Under the pieces are notes generated by a model that was not told the origin of the DNA, searched no databases, and worked only from the letters and a program-made list of their open reading frames with translations. From Flammeovirgaceae bacterium UBA1842 (GTDB lineage Bacteria > Bacteroidota > Bacteroidia > Cytophagales > Cyclobacteriaceae), in contig DDIU01000039.1 in NCBI GenBank assembly GCA_002338655.1, positions 1 to 64,000 on the forward strand: a stretch of 64,000 nt of DNA. The letters run 5' to 3'. Position 1 is the stretch's first letter, and each line of letters starts with the position of its first letter. This document shows, in pieces, positions 1 to 7,841 of this stretch. A program made the position numbers and the translations under genes.

Positions 1-37
1 AGTAATTAGATGGAGCTTTTTTCAATCTCGCTTACAA

Positions 38-658
38 CTACCTTAAATTGAAAGCAAGAAATATTTGTGCGTTTGAATTTTTCGCATCTCCCAAAAGAGA
101 TTTAGCGTCACCACTTTTAGCAATCTCTTTCAATCCATAGTTGTATCTCACACCCACTGACATCACATCAAAATTAAGTGCGGCACCTCCAGCCAATCCG
201 AAATCCCATTTTTCAAAGTTATCTCTATCAAGCTCTCTATTTGTGGAGAAGAAATTATCTTCCGTTTTAGATCGTGCACCTACCAGGTATCCGAAATAAG
301 GCCCAAAGTGGATATCTGCTGCATCGCCTATTTTAAAAGTAGCCAGTACGGGAATGTCCAAATAATTCAAATTAAAATCTGCCGTGCCGTTATAGGTGGT
401 TCCACCATACTCTGTTCGGGCTCCTTTTGCTGAGTAATTTAACTCCGGTTGTAAAACAAAAGACCCTTCACCTAACTGGGTGAAAACACCTATATGAAAC
501 CCTACTCTTACATTCTCATCGTCTGCCTCATTTACATAAAGGTTACTGAAGTTTACTCCACCTTTGATACCTCCACGGTTTTCTTGCGCGTGTGACGTAC
601 TTATAGTAGTGAGGGTCAATAGCATTAGACTAGCTAATGTCAAAATTCCATTTTTCAT
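38..658 (-). CDS. Secreted outer-membrane beta-barrel protein (PorT/OMP_b-brl type)
   Basis: 206 residues. An N-terminal signal peptide (about residues 1-24, ending in a S-H-A-Q type site) precedes a glycine- and aromatic-rich series of alternating strands (GIKGGVNFSNL, VGFHIGVF, FVLQPELNYSAKG, LNYLDIPVLATFKIG, HFGPYFGYLVG) typical of the small Bacteroidota outer-membrane barrel family. The end, QIFLAFNLR, fits a closing strand. It should sit in the outer membrane; transport or adhesion cannot be decided from sequence. It is transcribed away from the following minus-strand thioredoxin-like gene with about 140 bases between them, so it probably has its own promoter. Family assignment is solid, function unknown. 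Confidence 0.85.
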   Translation of the reverse strand: MKNGILTLASLMLLTLTTISTSHAQENRGGIKGGVNFSNLYVNEADDENVRVGFHIGVFTQLGEGSFVLQPELNYSAKGARTEYGGTTYNGTADFNLNYLDIPVLATFKIGDAADIHFGPYFGYLVGARSKTEDNFFSTNRELDRDNFEKWDFGLAGGAALNFDVMSVGVRYNYGLKEIAKSGDAKSLLGDAKNSNAQIFLAFNLR

Positions 659-801
659 ATCATTATTGTTTTGGTTTGACCTAGTATACTCTAATTACAT
701 GCCATTTCACCTCAGCCGTTGTTTAGGGTGAATTCAGTAGTTGTAAGGGTACAAATTGCCCAAAAGTGTGGAATTATATCAGCAGTTTGAGCAAATATGG
801 A

Positions 802-2004
802 TCACTCAGTCAACAGCGCATGGATGATCTTATTAAATTCCCGATCAAAGGAAGCATAGTAACTGCCGGTGGCGGGTCCATTGAAGTATTTTTGCATGTA
901 ACGGACGAAGCCATTTTTATCAACTATCATCAATGTAGGAAAGGCTTTTACTTTATCTATAAATGGGAATGCCAGTGCGGCTTGTCCCTTGTTCATTGGG
1001 CCTCCGAGCTTGATATCATACGGTACCTGCATTTCTTCCCTATAGTCCTTTATCCGCTGATTGCCATATTGGGTAGAGAAATTAGCCTCATAGGATACAG
1101 CCAAGATATCCACCGCTTTATTTTGGTTATTGGCATACCAATCCACCAGATAGTTTGTTTGGTCAAAGCTATTGGGACACCAAGTACCAAAAAGTTGGAT
1201 AATTAATACCTTATCAAAATATTTATCCTCATCTATTTTCGTATCCGGATCACCTGCCGTAAGGATATCAAAATAAGGCCTTTGCCCCGGCCCCACTTCT
1301 TCAAAAGGGCTATTTAGCTCCGCTTGTTCATTAGCAACACCCTCCCAGGCTTCTTTAAATCCGGAGTCGAAATAAAATTCCCCACTCCATTTGTCATCAA
1401 CGTAGTGTCCGGTCAAAAAAAAACCATGAGCCCCATCAAAAGAGGACATCTTGATGGAATCGCCTTCTACAATACCTTCAAAATATCTAAAATCCCCTAC
1501 CTCTGTAAGAATTGTACCCGTTACCTGGCTGTTTTCTTGTTCAAATAACCCAACCGCATCATAGGGTGGGCCACCTTCTGGTTTAAACCGGATAGATAGC
1601 TTTTTTAGTAGTTTGAAGTCATTTTTGTTAGATGGGTTATATCGTGGTACTCCATAATTTGCTTTGAAAGGTATGCCTTCTTCCTTATACCCTTTTTTCC
1701 ACATGCCCATCATTTGATTCTCATCATAATGTGCACGAATTTCAGCATCAAAAGGATGCATGGGAATAATGATGCTATCACCTATTATCTTTACTTTATT
1801 GAGCTCAATCCGCTCCTTTCCATTTACCAAGGTCACTATTGGTGTACCATTATCATAATGCAGCTCAAAAGTGAAAGGGACTTTCGTTTCCTTATAGTCG
1901 AGAAGCCCTTGCCATTGTCCTTCAAGGGGTTTAGGTGGCTGTGCAAAAGCCTGTACCATAATGCCCATAACAACTATTAGAGTTAATGAAATCTTCTTTT
2001 TCAT
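802..2004 (-). CDS. Secreted TlpA-like thioredoxin-fold protein with CPNS active site
   Basis: 400 residues. The signal peptide covers about residues 1-21 (VQAFAQ). Residues 22-240 form a beta-rich region of the kind found before TlpA/ResA domains in Bacteroidota. Residues 240-400 are thioredoxin-like: VLIIQLFGTWCPNSFD, then AVSYEA and a cis-Pro-type FPTLMIVDKNG segment. The motif is Cys276-Pro-Asn-Ser279, so the second, resolving cysteine of the usual CxxC is a serine. A CxxS thioredoxin fold can form mixed disulfides but cannot cycle as a normal dithiol oxidoreductase, so an isomerase-like or redox-binding role is an inference. It is expected in the periplasm or lipid-free exterior. It stands alone, convergent with nothing close. 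Confidence 0.85.
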   Translation of the reverse strand: MKKKISLTLIVVMGIMVQAFAQPPKPLEGQWQGLLDYKETKVPFTFELHYDNGTPIVTLVNGKERIELNKVKIIGDSIIIPMHPFDAEIRAHYDENQMMGMWKKGYKEEGIPFKANYGVPRYNPSNKNDFKLLKKLSIRFKPEGGPPYDAVGLFEQENSQVTGTILTEVGDFRYFEGIVEGDSIKMSSFDGAHGFFLTGHYVDDKWSGEFYFDSGFKEAWEGVANEQAELNSPFEEVGPGQRPYFDILTAGDPDTKIDEDKYFDKVLIIQLFGTWCPNSFDQTNYLVDWYANNQNKAVDILAVSYEANFSTQYGNQRIKDYREEMQVPYDIKLGGPMNKGQAALAFPFIDKVKAFPTLMIVDKNGFVRYMQKYFNGPATGSYYASFDREFNKIIHALLTE

Positions 2005-2404
2005 AGCTTGTTTTGTTATAAATCAAATCTAATGATTTTCCTGTTGGTAAAAGACAAAAAAACCGTGTCATACTGAGGATTAACCTTTGGGAGCAATCCT
2101 AAATGAAAGACTGCTTCGTGCCTCGCAGTAACCAGATAATTGGTTATTACAAACTGTCCGGTAATGAAGGCGTGTCGAAGGAAGATTGGAACTTGCCAGT
2201 TTTCTTAGAATATTGAATGATGAATAACGAGTATTAAATGTAGAATTTAGAATAAATAAGATGACGTGCTTGATGCCTGTTTTTATTCCAATAGGTAAAA
2301 ATACTATGTCAATTAGCTCTTTTTTGATTCGAGTAGCAGATTATTGTCGGGTTTAAATCAATGTTTAGAGTTCCTGACCAATGAAATACCCGTAAATTTG
2401 AAAT
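2005..2404. other. Intergenic region between divergent genes, with a degenerate REP-like patch
   Basis: About 400 bases without a plausible gene. It must hold the promoters of the divergent thioredoxin-like and sensor-kinase genes. A TAnnTTTG-like box lies at 2393-2400, only five bases before the kinase start codon, so it is either chance or points to a leaderless transcript. The stretch at 2111-2137 (CTGCTTCGTGCCTCGC and the following AACCAGAT) resembles 60839-60872, so both look like remnants of one dispersed intergenic repeat. Nothing else is recognisable. Confidence 0.5.
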
Positions 2405-3451
2405 ATGCTTCAATCCCGACATAAAGTAATATTGTATCACATCTTATTTTGGATTACCTATTCCTCCATATTTACTTTTGTAGAGGGTGGTTATTCGAAT
2501 AAATTTCAAAATGCATTTTATATTGAAGTAGTCTATTTACCCTTCCGTTTAGTTGTAGTCTATCTGAATTTCTTTTGGCTCATGCCAAAATACCTGCTCA
2601 AAAGAAAAATCGGATTGTATATGGTATTAACAATTTTCACAATAATCATCGCCAGTTTTGGGCATAGGTACACTGCCTATTACCATACCAACGCTTTTAT
2701 TTTTCCGGGTTGGGAGCAGGGGGACTTTTGGCAAGCTTACAAATTTTTACAATCCGGTATGATCATTACTTCGCCCATGATATTCCTGATAGGGCTGACT
2801 ATAGTAGCTAAGTGGGTGAGTACCGAAAGAAGGGCTGAGCTTTTGGAAAAAGATAAACTCAAAGCTGAACTTGGGTATTTGAGGTCTCAAATCAACCCCC
2901 ATTTCTTTTTCAATACCTTAAATAATCTTTATGGCTTGGCGCTGCAAAAGTCTGACAGAACAGCGGAAGTGGTCATGAAACTCTCAGAGTTAATGAGCTA
3001 TATCCTTTATGAGGCTGACCGTGAACATGTGCCTTTATCGAAAGAAATAGATCAAATAGAGCGGTACATAGCCCTCGAACAAATTCGCTATGAAAATAGG
3101 TTTAAACTTGATTTCCAAATTGATGGAGATATAGATCAATTTCAGATTCCGCCCCTTTTACTATTGCCGTTTGTTGAAAATAGTTTTAAACATGGGGTAA
3201 ACAAAGACTCCCAAGAGGGTTGGGTGAGCATCACCATCAATGTAAATGAATCGGAATTTTACTTTAGTATCAAAAACAAAATCCCTGCGCTCAAAGAAAA
3301 GGACAACTCCGATAATAATGGATTGGGCATTGCCAATACAAAAAAGAGGCTTGAGCTTCTTTTTCCTAATTGCCACTCGTTGGAGTGCAATGAAACAAAA
3401 GAACTATTCAGTGTTACACTCACCATAACCCGTACTGATAATGAAGGTTAA
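2405..3451 (+). CDS. LytS/YehU-type sensor histidine kinase
   Basis: 348 residues. Four hydrophobic segments fill residues 8-135 (about 8-26, 38-60, 70-90, 116-136), with no recognisable extracellular sensor domain. A short coiled linker (ERRAELLEKDKLKAEL) leads to the His_kinase domain: SQINPHFFFNTLNN puts the phospho-acceptor at His166, PFVENSFKHG (Asn259) is the N box, and GLGIANTKKRLELLF is the G box. This is the short membrane kinase type that pairs with LytTR regulators. It overlaps the next gene by 11 bases, so the two are translationally coupled. A paralogous pair lies at 19541-21309. The signal sensed is unknown. Confidence 0.93.
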   Translation: MLQSRHKVILYHILFWITYSSIFTFVEGGYSNKFQNAFYIEVVYLPFRLVVVYLNFFWLMPKYLLKRKIGLYMVLTIFTIIIASFGHRYTAYYHTNAFIFPGWEQGDFWQAYKFLQSGMIITSPMIFLIGLTIVAKWVSTERRAELLEKDKLKAELGYLRSQINPHFFFNTLNNLYGLALQKSDRTAEVVMKLSELMSYILYEADREHVPLSKEIDQIERYIALEQIRYENRFKLDFQIDGDIDQFQIPPLLLLPFVENSFKHGVNKDSQEGWVSITINVNESEFYFSIKNKIPALKEKDNSDNNGLGIANTKKRLELLFPNCHSLECNETKELFSVTLTITRTDNEG

Positions 3452-4130
3452 TTGTTTGATAATAGATGACGAAGTAATAGCCCAAGATATCATTGAGAGC
3501 TATATCAAGCCCTTGGAGCAGTTTCAATTAATAGGCAAATGTAAAGATGCCCTAGAAGCGAATAACATTATTCAGGATAGCCCCATTGACCTAATATTTC
3601 TCGATATAGAAATGCCACATATCAATGGCTTGGCTTTTCTTAAAAATCTAAAGAACCCTCCCCAAGTAATTCTGACCACGGCCTATAGGGATTATGCCCT
3701 TGAAGGGTTCGAACTTGATGTAGTTGACTACCTCTTAAAACCCATCTCACAGGAGCGCTTTCTGAAGGCAGTCAATCGGATACTATCACGGCCCAAGCCA
3801 TTATCTCAAAATCATGCTTATATCTACATGAAAGTAGATCTGAAGATGGTGCAGGTATATCTGGATGAGATCCTCTACATTGAAGGTCTGAGCAATTATG
3901 TGCGTATCTTTTGTAAAGTCCGTACCTTAATTAGCTATCAAAAACTAAGTCACTTAGAAGAGGTTTTACCCGACAATCAGTTTATTCGTTCACATCGGTC
4001 AAACATCATAAGTATCGATAAGATTACTTCCTACACCAATAATGAAGTAAGCATCGGTAATGTTGAACTGCCAATTGGAGGGAGTTATCGGGAAAAATTA
4101 ATACAACTGCTAAACAAACATCAGTTTTAA
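3441..4130 (+). CDS. LytTR-family response regulator
   Basis: 229 residues. The receiver domain spans about 1-118: acidic pocket Asp9-Asp10, phospho-acceptor Asp55 in LIFLDIEMP, TTAYRDYALEGFELDVVDYLLKPIS with the conserved Lys. A LytTR DNA-binding domain follows (about 128-229: VDLKMVQVYLDEILYIEGLSNYVRI, SHLEEVLPDNQFIRSHRSNIIS). It is the cytoplasmic partner of the overlapping kinase and should bind paired direct repeats in target promoters. Its last codons overlap the convergent gene at 4127 by four bases. Asp55 sits at the same position in the second regulator of the window. Targets cannot be read from the sequence. Confidence 0.94.
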   Translation: MKVNCLIIDDEVIAQDIIESYIKPLEQFQLIGKCKDALEANNIIQDSPIDLIFLDIEMPHINGLAFLKNLKNPPQVILTTAYRDYALEGFELDVVDYLLKPISQERFLKAVNRILSRPKPLSQNHAYIYMKVDLKMVQVYLDEILYIEGLSNYVRIFCKVRTLISYQKLSHLEEVLPDNQFIRSHRSNIISIDKITSYTNNEVSIGNVELPIGGSYREKLIQLLNKHQF

Positions 4131-4657
4131 TATTTAATCCTTTCCCAATCAGATTCGCCCGTTTTTTTCCACTCGTCTGCCTCCTTTGATTTCTGGAATG
4201 TTTCTGCCCTCATTTTATCATTTCCGTCTAAATAATGAAGGTCTCTGGTGTAATACTGTTGCCCTTGTGAAGTGATGGACTTAAATTGAATATCCAGATC
4301 ATTCTCACCATAAGCCGTAATACTTCCTGTGCTCATTTCCCCCCACGTAGTCCGCTGTACAAGATAGATGTTCTTCTCGGCTTTGTTGATGAAATTCCAT
4401 ATTTGGATGAGCAATACAGAGTCGCCATTATTTTTCACCCCATAGATATTGCCCTGAACAGACTCTTTGTCTCCCCAATTTGTAAACCGCATATAAAATA
4501 ATTTGAAATCATCTGGGTTCCCAGGGTTTTGCTGGTTTTGGGATATCCAAGTGCCTCCAACTACGTGGTTTAATAATTCATGAAGCTGCGACTGTCCCAC
4601 TGTTTCGGAAAAATGTAATAAACAAATGGCTATAGATAGAATTATTATTTTCTTCAT
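4127..4657 (-). CDS. Secreted lipocalin-like hypothetical protein
   Basis: 176 residues with a signal peptide of about 21 residues (ETVGQ). The mature part is beta-rich: GGTWISQNQQNPGNPDDFKLFY, VQGNIYGVKNNGDSVLLIQIWNF, IYLVQRTTWGEMSTGSI, YTRDLHYLDGNDKMRAETFQ. Such alternation resembles the THAP4/DUF1579-type lipocalin-like proteins that score how much a molecule has been changed, but I cannot name the family with certainty. It starts two bases after the stop of the beta-propeller gene at 4659-5648 and must be cotranscribed with it, so the two probably act on a common extracytoplasmic substrate (inference). Confidence 0.75.
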   Translation of the reverse strand: MKKIIILSIAICLLHFSETVGQSQLHELLNHVVGGTWISQNQQNPGNPDDFKLFYMRFTNWGDKESVQGNIYGVKNNGDSVLLIQIWNFINKAEKNIYLVQRTTWGEMSTGSITAYGENDLDIQFKSITSQGQQYYTRDLHYLDGNDKMRAETFQKSKEADEWKKTGESDWERIKY

Positions 4658-4658
4658 T

Positions 4659-5648
4659 TCATTCCATATTTAGTTTGAGTACAACCACTTCATAAAGTTT
4701 GTCATTAGGAAAAAGAGTACCATCCTTATTAAATTTTTCAAATTGTGAATTGGCTATATAATAAAAATCCCGTCCCCGCATAACACCCGTTGTAGGGTGG
4801 TCTAACATCGGATGATTATACTCAAGCACCTGTGCTTCTTTGATTCCATCACCCGCATCATTTAGGTAATACCTAGTTACTGCCTTGACATCGGGTTGTA
4901 TGCCTATCAATGACCATTTGTAGTAATAGAGTCCATCAATACTCGCTTGTCTAGCTACATTTATCCCTTCTGGCACGGATAGTTGAGTCACCTTTTTATC
5001 CTTGATGTCAATGCGGGCAAGACCATCGCTATGTGCTACAAACAGGATGGATTGATTGTCGGCCAATGTGATACCATTTGGATATTTAATTAGGTCATTC
5101 TGTACAAATTTTTCAAGTTTATCTGACCCCACAGAAATTTTATATATGGCATGTTCTCCAAACATATGTGTAGCATATACATCCCCATTGCGCGCTACCA
5201 CCAGATCATTGAAGAAATGAACTTCTCCCCTTTGATCAAGGACAAACTTTTGAAGAAGTTTACCAGAAGTGAGATCAAACTTGAATATACCTGCCGGCCT
5301 TCCTTCCTTATCGTCTTTCCAAGTATAATTGATCAGGTTGTCACCACCAGAACTGCATACCCACAACGCATTTCGATCTGCATCTACTTTCATACCGATA
5401 ATCATCCATAAACCCCATGTACTTCCTTCTATAAAGGTACTTTGGTTACCATTTGCCCCCATCTTTATGACTTTTCCTTTTCGAGTGCTACCTATGTAAA
5501 ACGAATTATCAACAGGATTAAAAGCGATATTTTCGGGAAGCAGGTCCTTTTCGGGTATGGTAAAAGCGACAAAACTATTATTGAGATAATCCTGAGCAAA
5601 AACGGGTAAACAAAAGAATATAAGGGCACATTGGAGTAATTTTTTCAT
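4659..5648 (-). CDS. Secreted SMP-30/gluconolactonase-like beta-propeller protein
   Basis: 329 residues; signal peptide about 1-18 (FCLPVFAQ). Propeller blades are visible as ENIAFNPVDNSFYIGSTRKGKVIKM, GMKVDADRNALWVCSSGGDN, FFNDLVVARNGDVYATHMFGEHAIYKI and KYPNGITLADNQSILFVAHSDGLARI. The FNDLVV, PNGI and DG elements match the metal-site neighbourhood of SMP-30/gluconolactonase/LRE proteins. The reaction is probably lactone or ester hydrolysis, but the family also contains non-enzymatic binders. First gene of a two-gene operon with the following small secreted protein. Confidence 0.8.
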   Translation of the reverse strand: MKKLLQCALIFFCLPVFAQDYLNNSFVAFTIPEKDLLPENIAFNPVDNSFYIGSTRKGKVIKMGANGNQSTFIEGSTWGLWMIIGMKVDADRNALWVCSSGGDNLINYTWKDDKEGRPAGIFKFDLTSGKLLQKFVLDQRGEVHFFNDLVVARNGDVYATHMFGEHAIYKISVGSDKLEKFVQNDLIKYPNGITLADNQSILFVAHSDGLARIDIKDKKVTQLSVPEGINVARQASIDGLYYYKWSLIGIQPDVKAVTRYYLNDAGDGIKEAQVLEYNHPMLDHPTTGVMRGRDFYYIANSQFEKFNKDGTLFPNDKLYEVVVLKLNME

Positions 5649-5763
5649 AGCTGCTTTTTTTGTATTAAAGTACGGAGCTACAAATTATTGTTTCTGAATA
5701 TTATGCAAACGACTAGGTGACTGATCCAAATGACAGGATAAATTATGTGGAAATAAAAAAGAT

Positions 5764-5778
5764 CAGCACAAAATGTGC
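5764..5778. repeat. Small inverted repeat
   Basis: AGCACA-aaa-TGTGCT forms a six-base-pair hairpin just left of the tRNA tail-repeat array. It has no T-tract. Function unknown; it may be a worn terminator or palindromic insert of the same kind as those around the tRNA. Confidence 0.4.
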
Positions 5779-5843
5779 TGGATTTCCAGACCCATCGGGA
5801 TAAACTTCTCATCCCTCCTCTCTAAAATAACCAACCTCTAAAA

Positions 5844-5879
5844 CAAAAAACCCAACTTGATATAACTCAAGTTGGGTTT
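5844..5879 (-). terminator. Intrinsic terminator, first of three in the tRNA-Ser tail array
   Basis: On the minus strand a 13-bp stem (AAACCCAACTTGA and its complement, 5848-5860 with 5867-5879) has a six-base loop and is followed by TTTTTTG. It lies beyond the two 118-bp repeats downstream of tRNA-Ser and differs in sequence from the other two terminators, although it occupies the same place in its unit. Confidence 0.85.
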
Positions 5880-5965
5880 AAAAACGCAGAGGAGGAGGGA
5901 TTTCCCGACTCATCGGGATAAACTTCTCATCCCTCCTCTCTAAAATTTACTAACCCGTTTTACAC

Positions 5966-6000
5966 TAAAAAAGCCCATCTACTTTATGTAAATGGGCTTT
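5966..6000 (-). terminator. Intrinsic terminator, second of three
   Basis: Minus-strand stem AAAGCCCAT with ATGGGCTTT (5992-6000 with 5970-5978), loop of 13 bases, followed by a run of T (the plus-strand A run at 5967-5972). It belongs to the left 118-bp unit and is a near copy of the terminator at 6085-6118 with a compensated stem change (CAT/ATG instead of CGT/ACG). Confidence 0.85.
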
Positions 6001-6084
6001 AATGCAGAGGAGGAGGGATTTCCCGACTCATCGGGATAAACTTCTCATCCCTCCTCTCTAAAATTTACTAACCCGTTTTACACT

Positions 6085-6118
6085 AAAAAAGCCCGTCTAC
6101 TTATCGTAAACGGGCTTT
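6085..6118 (-). terminator. Intrinsic terminator of tRNA-Ser
   Basis: Minus-strand nine-base-pair stem (AAAGCCCGT with ACGGGCTTT, 6110-6118 with 6088-6096) and a T run, beginning five bases after the 3' end of tRNA-Ser. Its position and strength make it the natural terminator of the tRNA transcript. Confidence 0.9.
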
Positions 6119-6122
6119 AGTG

Positions 6123-6207
6123 CAGAGGAGGAGGGATTCGAACCCCCGGTACCTCGCGGTACGCTGGTTTTCAAGACCAGTGCATTCGACCGCTCTGCCA
6201 CTCCTCT
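6123..6207 (-). tRNA. tRNA-Ser (anticodon UGA)
   Basis: 85 bases on the minus strand forming a class II cloverleaf. Acceptor AGAGGAG pairs with CTCCTCT and the discriminator is G, as in serine tRNAs. The anticodon stem CTGGT/ACCAG encloses CTTGAAA with anticodon TGA (plus-strand 6171-6173). A long variable arm (GTACCGCGAGGTAC) precedes the T arm GGGGGTTCGAATCCCTC. No CCA is encoded, as usual for the phylum. It decodes UCA and wobble UCN codons. Directly downstream come a terminator and two repeats of the tRNA tail. Confidence 0.97.
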
Positions 6208-6245
6208 GTTTATTATTAATACCTTAATAAAGATCTTTTTCTTTA

Positions 6246-6352
6246 TTTATCATTTGCCCATCCCCTTCGGGGCAAGACCAGTGCATTTCACATCGGGATC
6301 ACTATGTGACAACCGCTCTGCCATCTTTGGCATCCCTTCTGGACACTCCCCT
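6246..6352 (-). pseudogene. Half tRNA-Ser remnant interrupted by two hairpin insertions
   Basis: Upstream of the intact tRNA. Bases 6273-6287 match the tRNA anticodon side exactly over 15 bases; 6310-6323 match the D arm with one change; 6346-6352 match the acceptor 5' strand with one change. Between these blocks sit two foreign inserts. The one at 6288-6309 is bounded by TCACAT/ATGTGA, and the one at 6324-6343 lets TGCCA pair with TGGCA. The 3' half is missing and replaced by a CCCC-TTC-GGGG hairpin near 6257-6272. The first insert contains CATCGGGAT, a core shared with the tail repeats on the other side of the tRNA. Confidence 0.7.
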
Positions 6353-6453
6353 AAATATTCATTCGGAACGCTTTCCGAATGGGTCTGCAAATGTATGTTT
6401 TAATTTAAATTTGGCAAATACTACTATTACTTTTTTTACGCGTTTTTCATTAT

Positions 6454-7434
6454 TCAGACCGAAGCTGTTTTGTCAACCTCACTGGCCACAACTTCAGTAC
6501 CTGAAAGGCGATAAGCCTGATGGATACTCGCGTTTATCTCATAGCCTACCAGCATAACAATACTCAAAATTTCCTGCCAAATCATAAGTGCGATCAAAAC
6601 CCCCAGTGAACCATACAGCTTATTGTAGGTAGCGAAGTTTGATACGTAATAGGAAAAACCATAGGTAACTAAGATGCAAAGACCTGCAGCTACAAAAGAG
6701 CCTATTGAAAAAAACCTCCAATTGTAATGAACTGCCGGCCCAAAATAATAGATAAACGAAATGGCAAAAAAGAAGACGACAAACAACACTATGAATCGGA
6801 CTACAAAGAAGATTTGAAATAGGTATTGCTCAATGTCAAGCCATTGTATTTCATTCATGAAGTTTACCGTAACGTTGCCAATAACCAGCAAGACACTGGC
6901 AAGTATAAGTGCCATAGCCAGCATGAGTGTAAGGCCAGTAGCAATCAATCTCATTTTTAAAAAACCCCTTTTATCTATGGTTTTATAACAGGAGTTGAAT
7001 GCTTTCATCAGCGACATCATACCATTCGTGGCTAGGTACAATGAAAAAACGGCACCAAATGTCAAAAGGCCCCCTCTGGTTCTACTCACAATATCTTCGA
7101 TAGTAGGTGAAACAGTCTCATACATGCTGGCCGGCATTATCTGGGACATGAACTCCAATATACTTGTCCTGCTCACCTCTGGAATAACTTCATGGATATA
7201 AGGTGTTAGGGTAAAGAGAAAAATAATAGCAGGAAATAACGACAGGGTGAAATTAAAGGCCACCCCATTTGCTCTTTCAATGATTTCGTCCTTAGTTACC
7301 TTTTCAATAAACACCTTAATTACCTCATAAAGAGTAAGCCCTTCATAACGCTTAAACTTGATCTTCTTTAATAAAGAAATCAAGTTGCGGTACATGGCCG
7401 AATTCAATATAAAGTCGGTTATTTTTTGTTTCAT
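6454..7434 (-). CDS. YihY/BrkB-family inner-membrane protein
   Basis: 326 residues. An amphipathic N-terminus precedes about six membrane helices (near 60-85, 125-150, 165-190, 205-235, 240-265, 275-300). Family marks are RANGVAFNFTLSLFPAIIFLFTL, LATNGMMSLMKAFNSCY and the late GSLGVLIALMIWQEILSIVMLVGYEIN. The family was once annotated as ribonuclease BN; that activity belongs to another gene, and the membrane proteins have an unsettled, transport-like role. The stop of this gene lies near the half-tRNA remnant. It starts two bases after the thioesterase gene ends, so it belongs to the MltG-thioesterase-YihY operon. Confidence 0.92.
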   Translation of the reverse strand: MKQKITDFILNSAMYRNLISLLKKIKFKRYEGLTLYEVIKVFIEKVTKDEIIERANGVAFNFTLSLFPAIIFLFTLTPYIHEVIPEVSRTSILEFMSQIMPASMYETVSPTIEDIVSRTRGGLLTFGAVFSLYLATNGMMSLMKAFNSCYKTIDKRGFLKMRLIATGLTLMLAMALILASVLLVIGNVTVNFMNEIQWLDIEQYLFQIFFVVRFIVLFVVFFFAISFIYYFGPAVHYNWRFFSIGSFVAAGLCILVTYGFSYYVSNFATYNKLYGSLGVLIALMIWQEILSIVMLVGYEINASIHQAYRLSGTEVVASEVDKTASV

Positions 7435-7436
7435 GG

Positions 7437-7841
7437 TTAAAAATAAGAGGCCAATATTTTTTCCATTACCTCAGGCATTTTACAGGGTCTACCTGTTTGC
7501 ATATTCACAAAAACGAGCAGTGTTTCACCTAGATGTATCACCTTGCCACTTTCATTTTTTATTTCATAGTCAAACTTGATCCTGACGCCCGGCTTTTCCT
7601 TTATGGTGGTCACTATGGTCAGTAGTTCATCATACAGTGCAGGCGCAAGGTACTTAGAATTATTTTCGAGCACGGGCATCATCACACCCATTTCTTCCAA
7701 TTCACGATAAGTGAGCCCTAAATTCCTTAAGCTTTCCACACGACCAATTTCGAAGTACCTGGCATAGTTGCCATAGTAAACGTATTTCATCTGATCTGTA
7801 TCAGCATACCTTACGCGTATTTTGGTCTCAAACTGATACAT
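7437..7841 (-). CDS. Acyl-CoA thioesterase, YbgC/FadM-type hotdog fold
   Basis: 134 residues, the usual length for the 4HBT family. The signature IRVRYADTDQMKYVYYGNYARYFEIGRVE carries the catalytic Asp (ADTDQM) and the GNY segment. ELEEMGVMMPVLENNSKYLAPALYDELLTI and KVIHLGETLLVFVN complete the hotdog. It should hydrolyse short- or medium-chain acyl thioesters in the cytoplasm. The start codon overlaps the stop of mltG by one base, so translation is coupled. Confidence 0.92.
   Translation of the reverse strand: MYQFETKIRVRYADTDQMKYVYYGNYARYFEIGRVESLRNLGLTYRELEEMGVMMPVLENNSKYLAPALYDELLTIVTTIKEKPGVRIKFDYEIKNESGKVIHLGETLLVFVNMQTGRPCKMPEVMEKILASYF

Larger units (their letters stand above)
5887..6122 (-). 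repeat. Two 118-bp tandem units copying the tRNA-Ser 3' tail and terminator
   Basis: Units 5887-6004 and 6005-6122 differ at only a few positions. A third unit start coincides with the tRNA at 6123. Each unit opens with the 15 bases that form the tRNA acceptor 3' strand and start of the T arm, then leaves the tRNA sequence: it has a hairpin with a CCCGA-TCGGG core, then a sequence pairing back with the acceptor strand (10-bp stem, 5892-5901 with 5929-5938), then a spacer and an intrinsic terminator. A decayed part-unit lies at about 5790-5885. On the minus strand each unit would give a short closed hairpin RNA followed by a terminator. Confidence 0.85.

Noticed and set aside
766..1206. Plus-strand open frame of 146 residues opposite the thioredoxin-like gene
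   Set aside because: It lies wholly antisense to a clearly coding gene, has no signal or family features, and its composition follows the reverse of that gene.
2393..2400. TAAATTTG as promoter of the first sensor kinase
   Set aside because: It is only five bases from the start codon and has no -33 partner at about 20 bases; kept as a remark, not a feature.
5887..6122. CRISPR array
   Set aside because: Units are repeated over their whole length with no unique spacers, and contain terminators.
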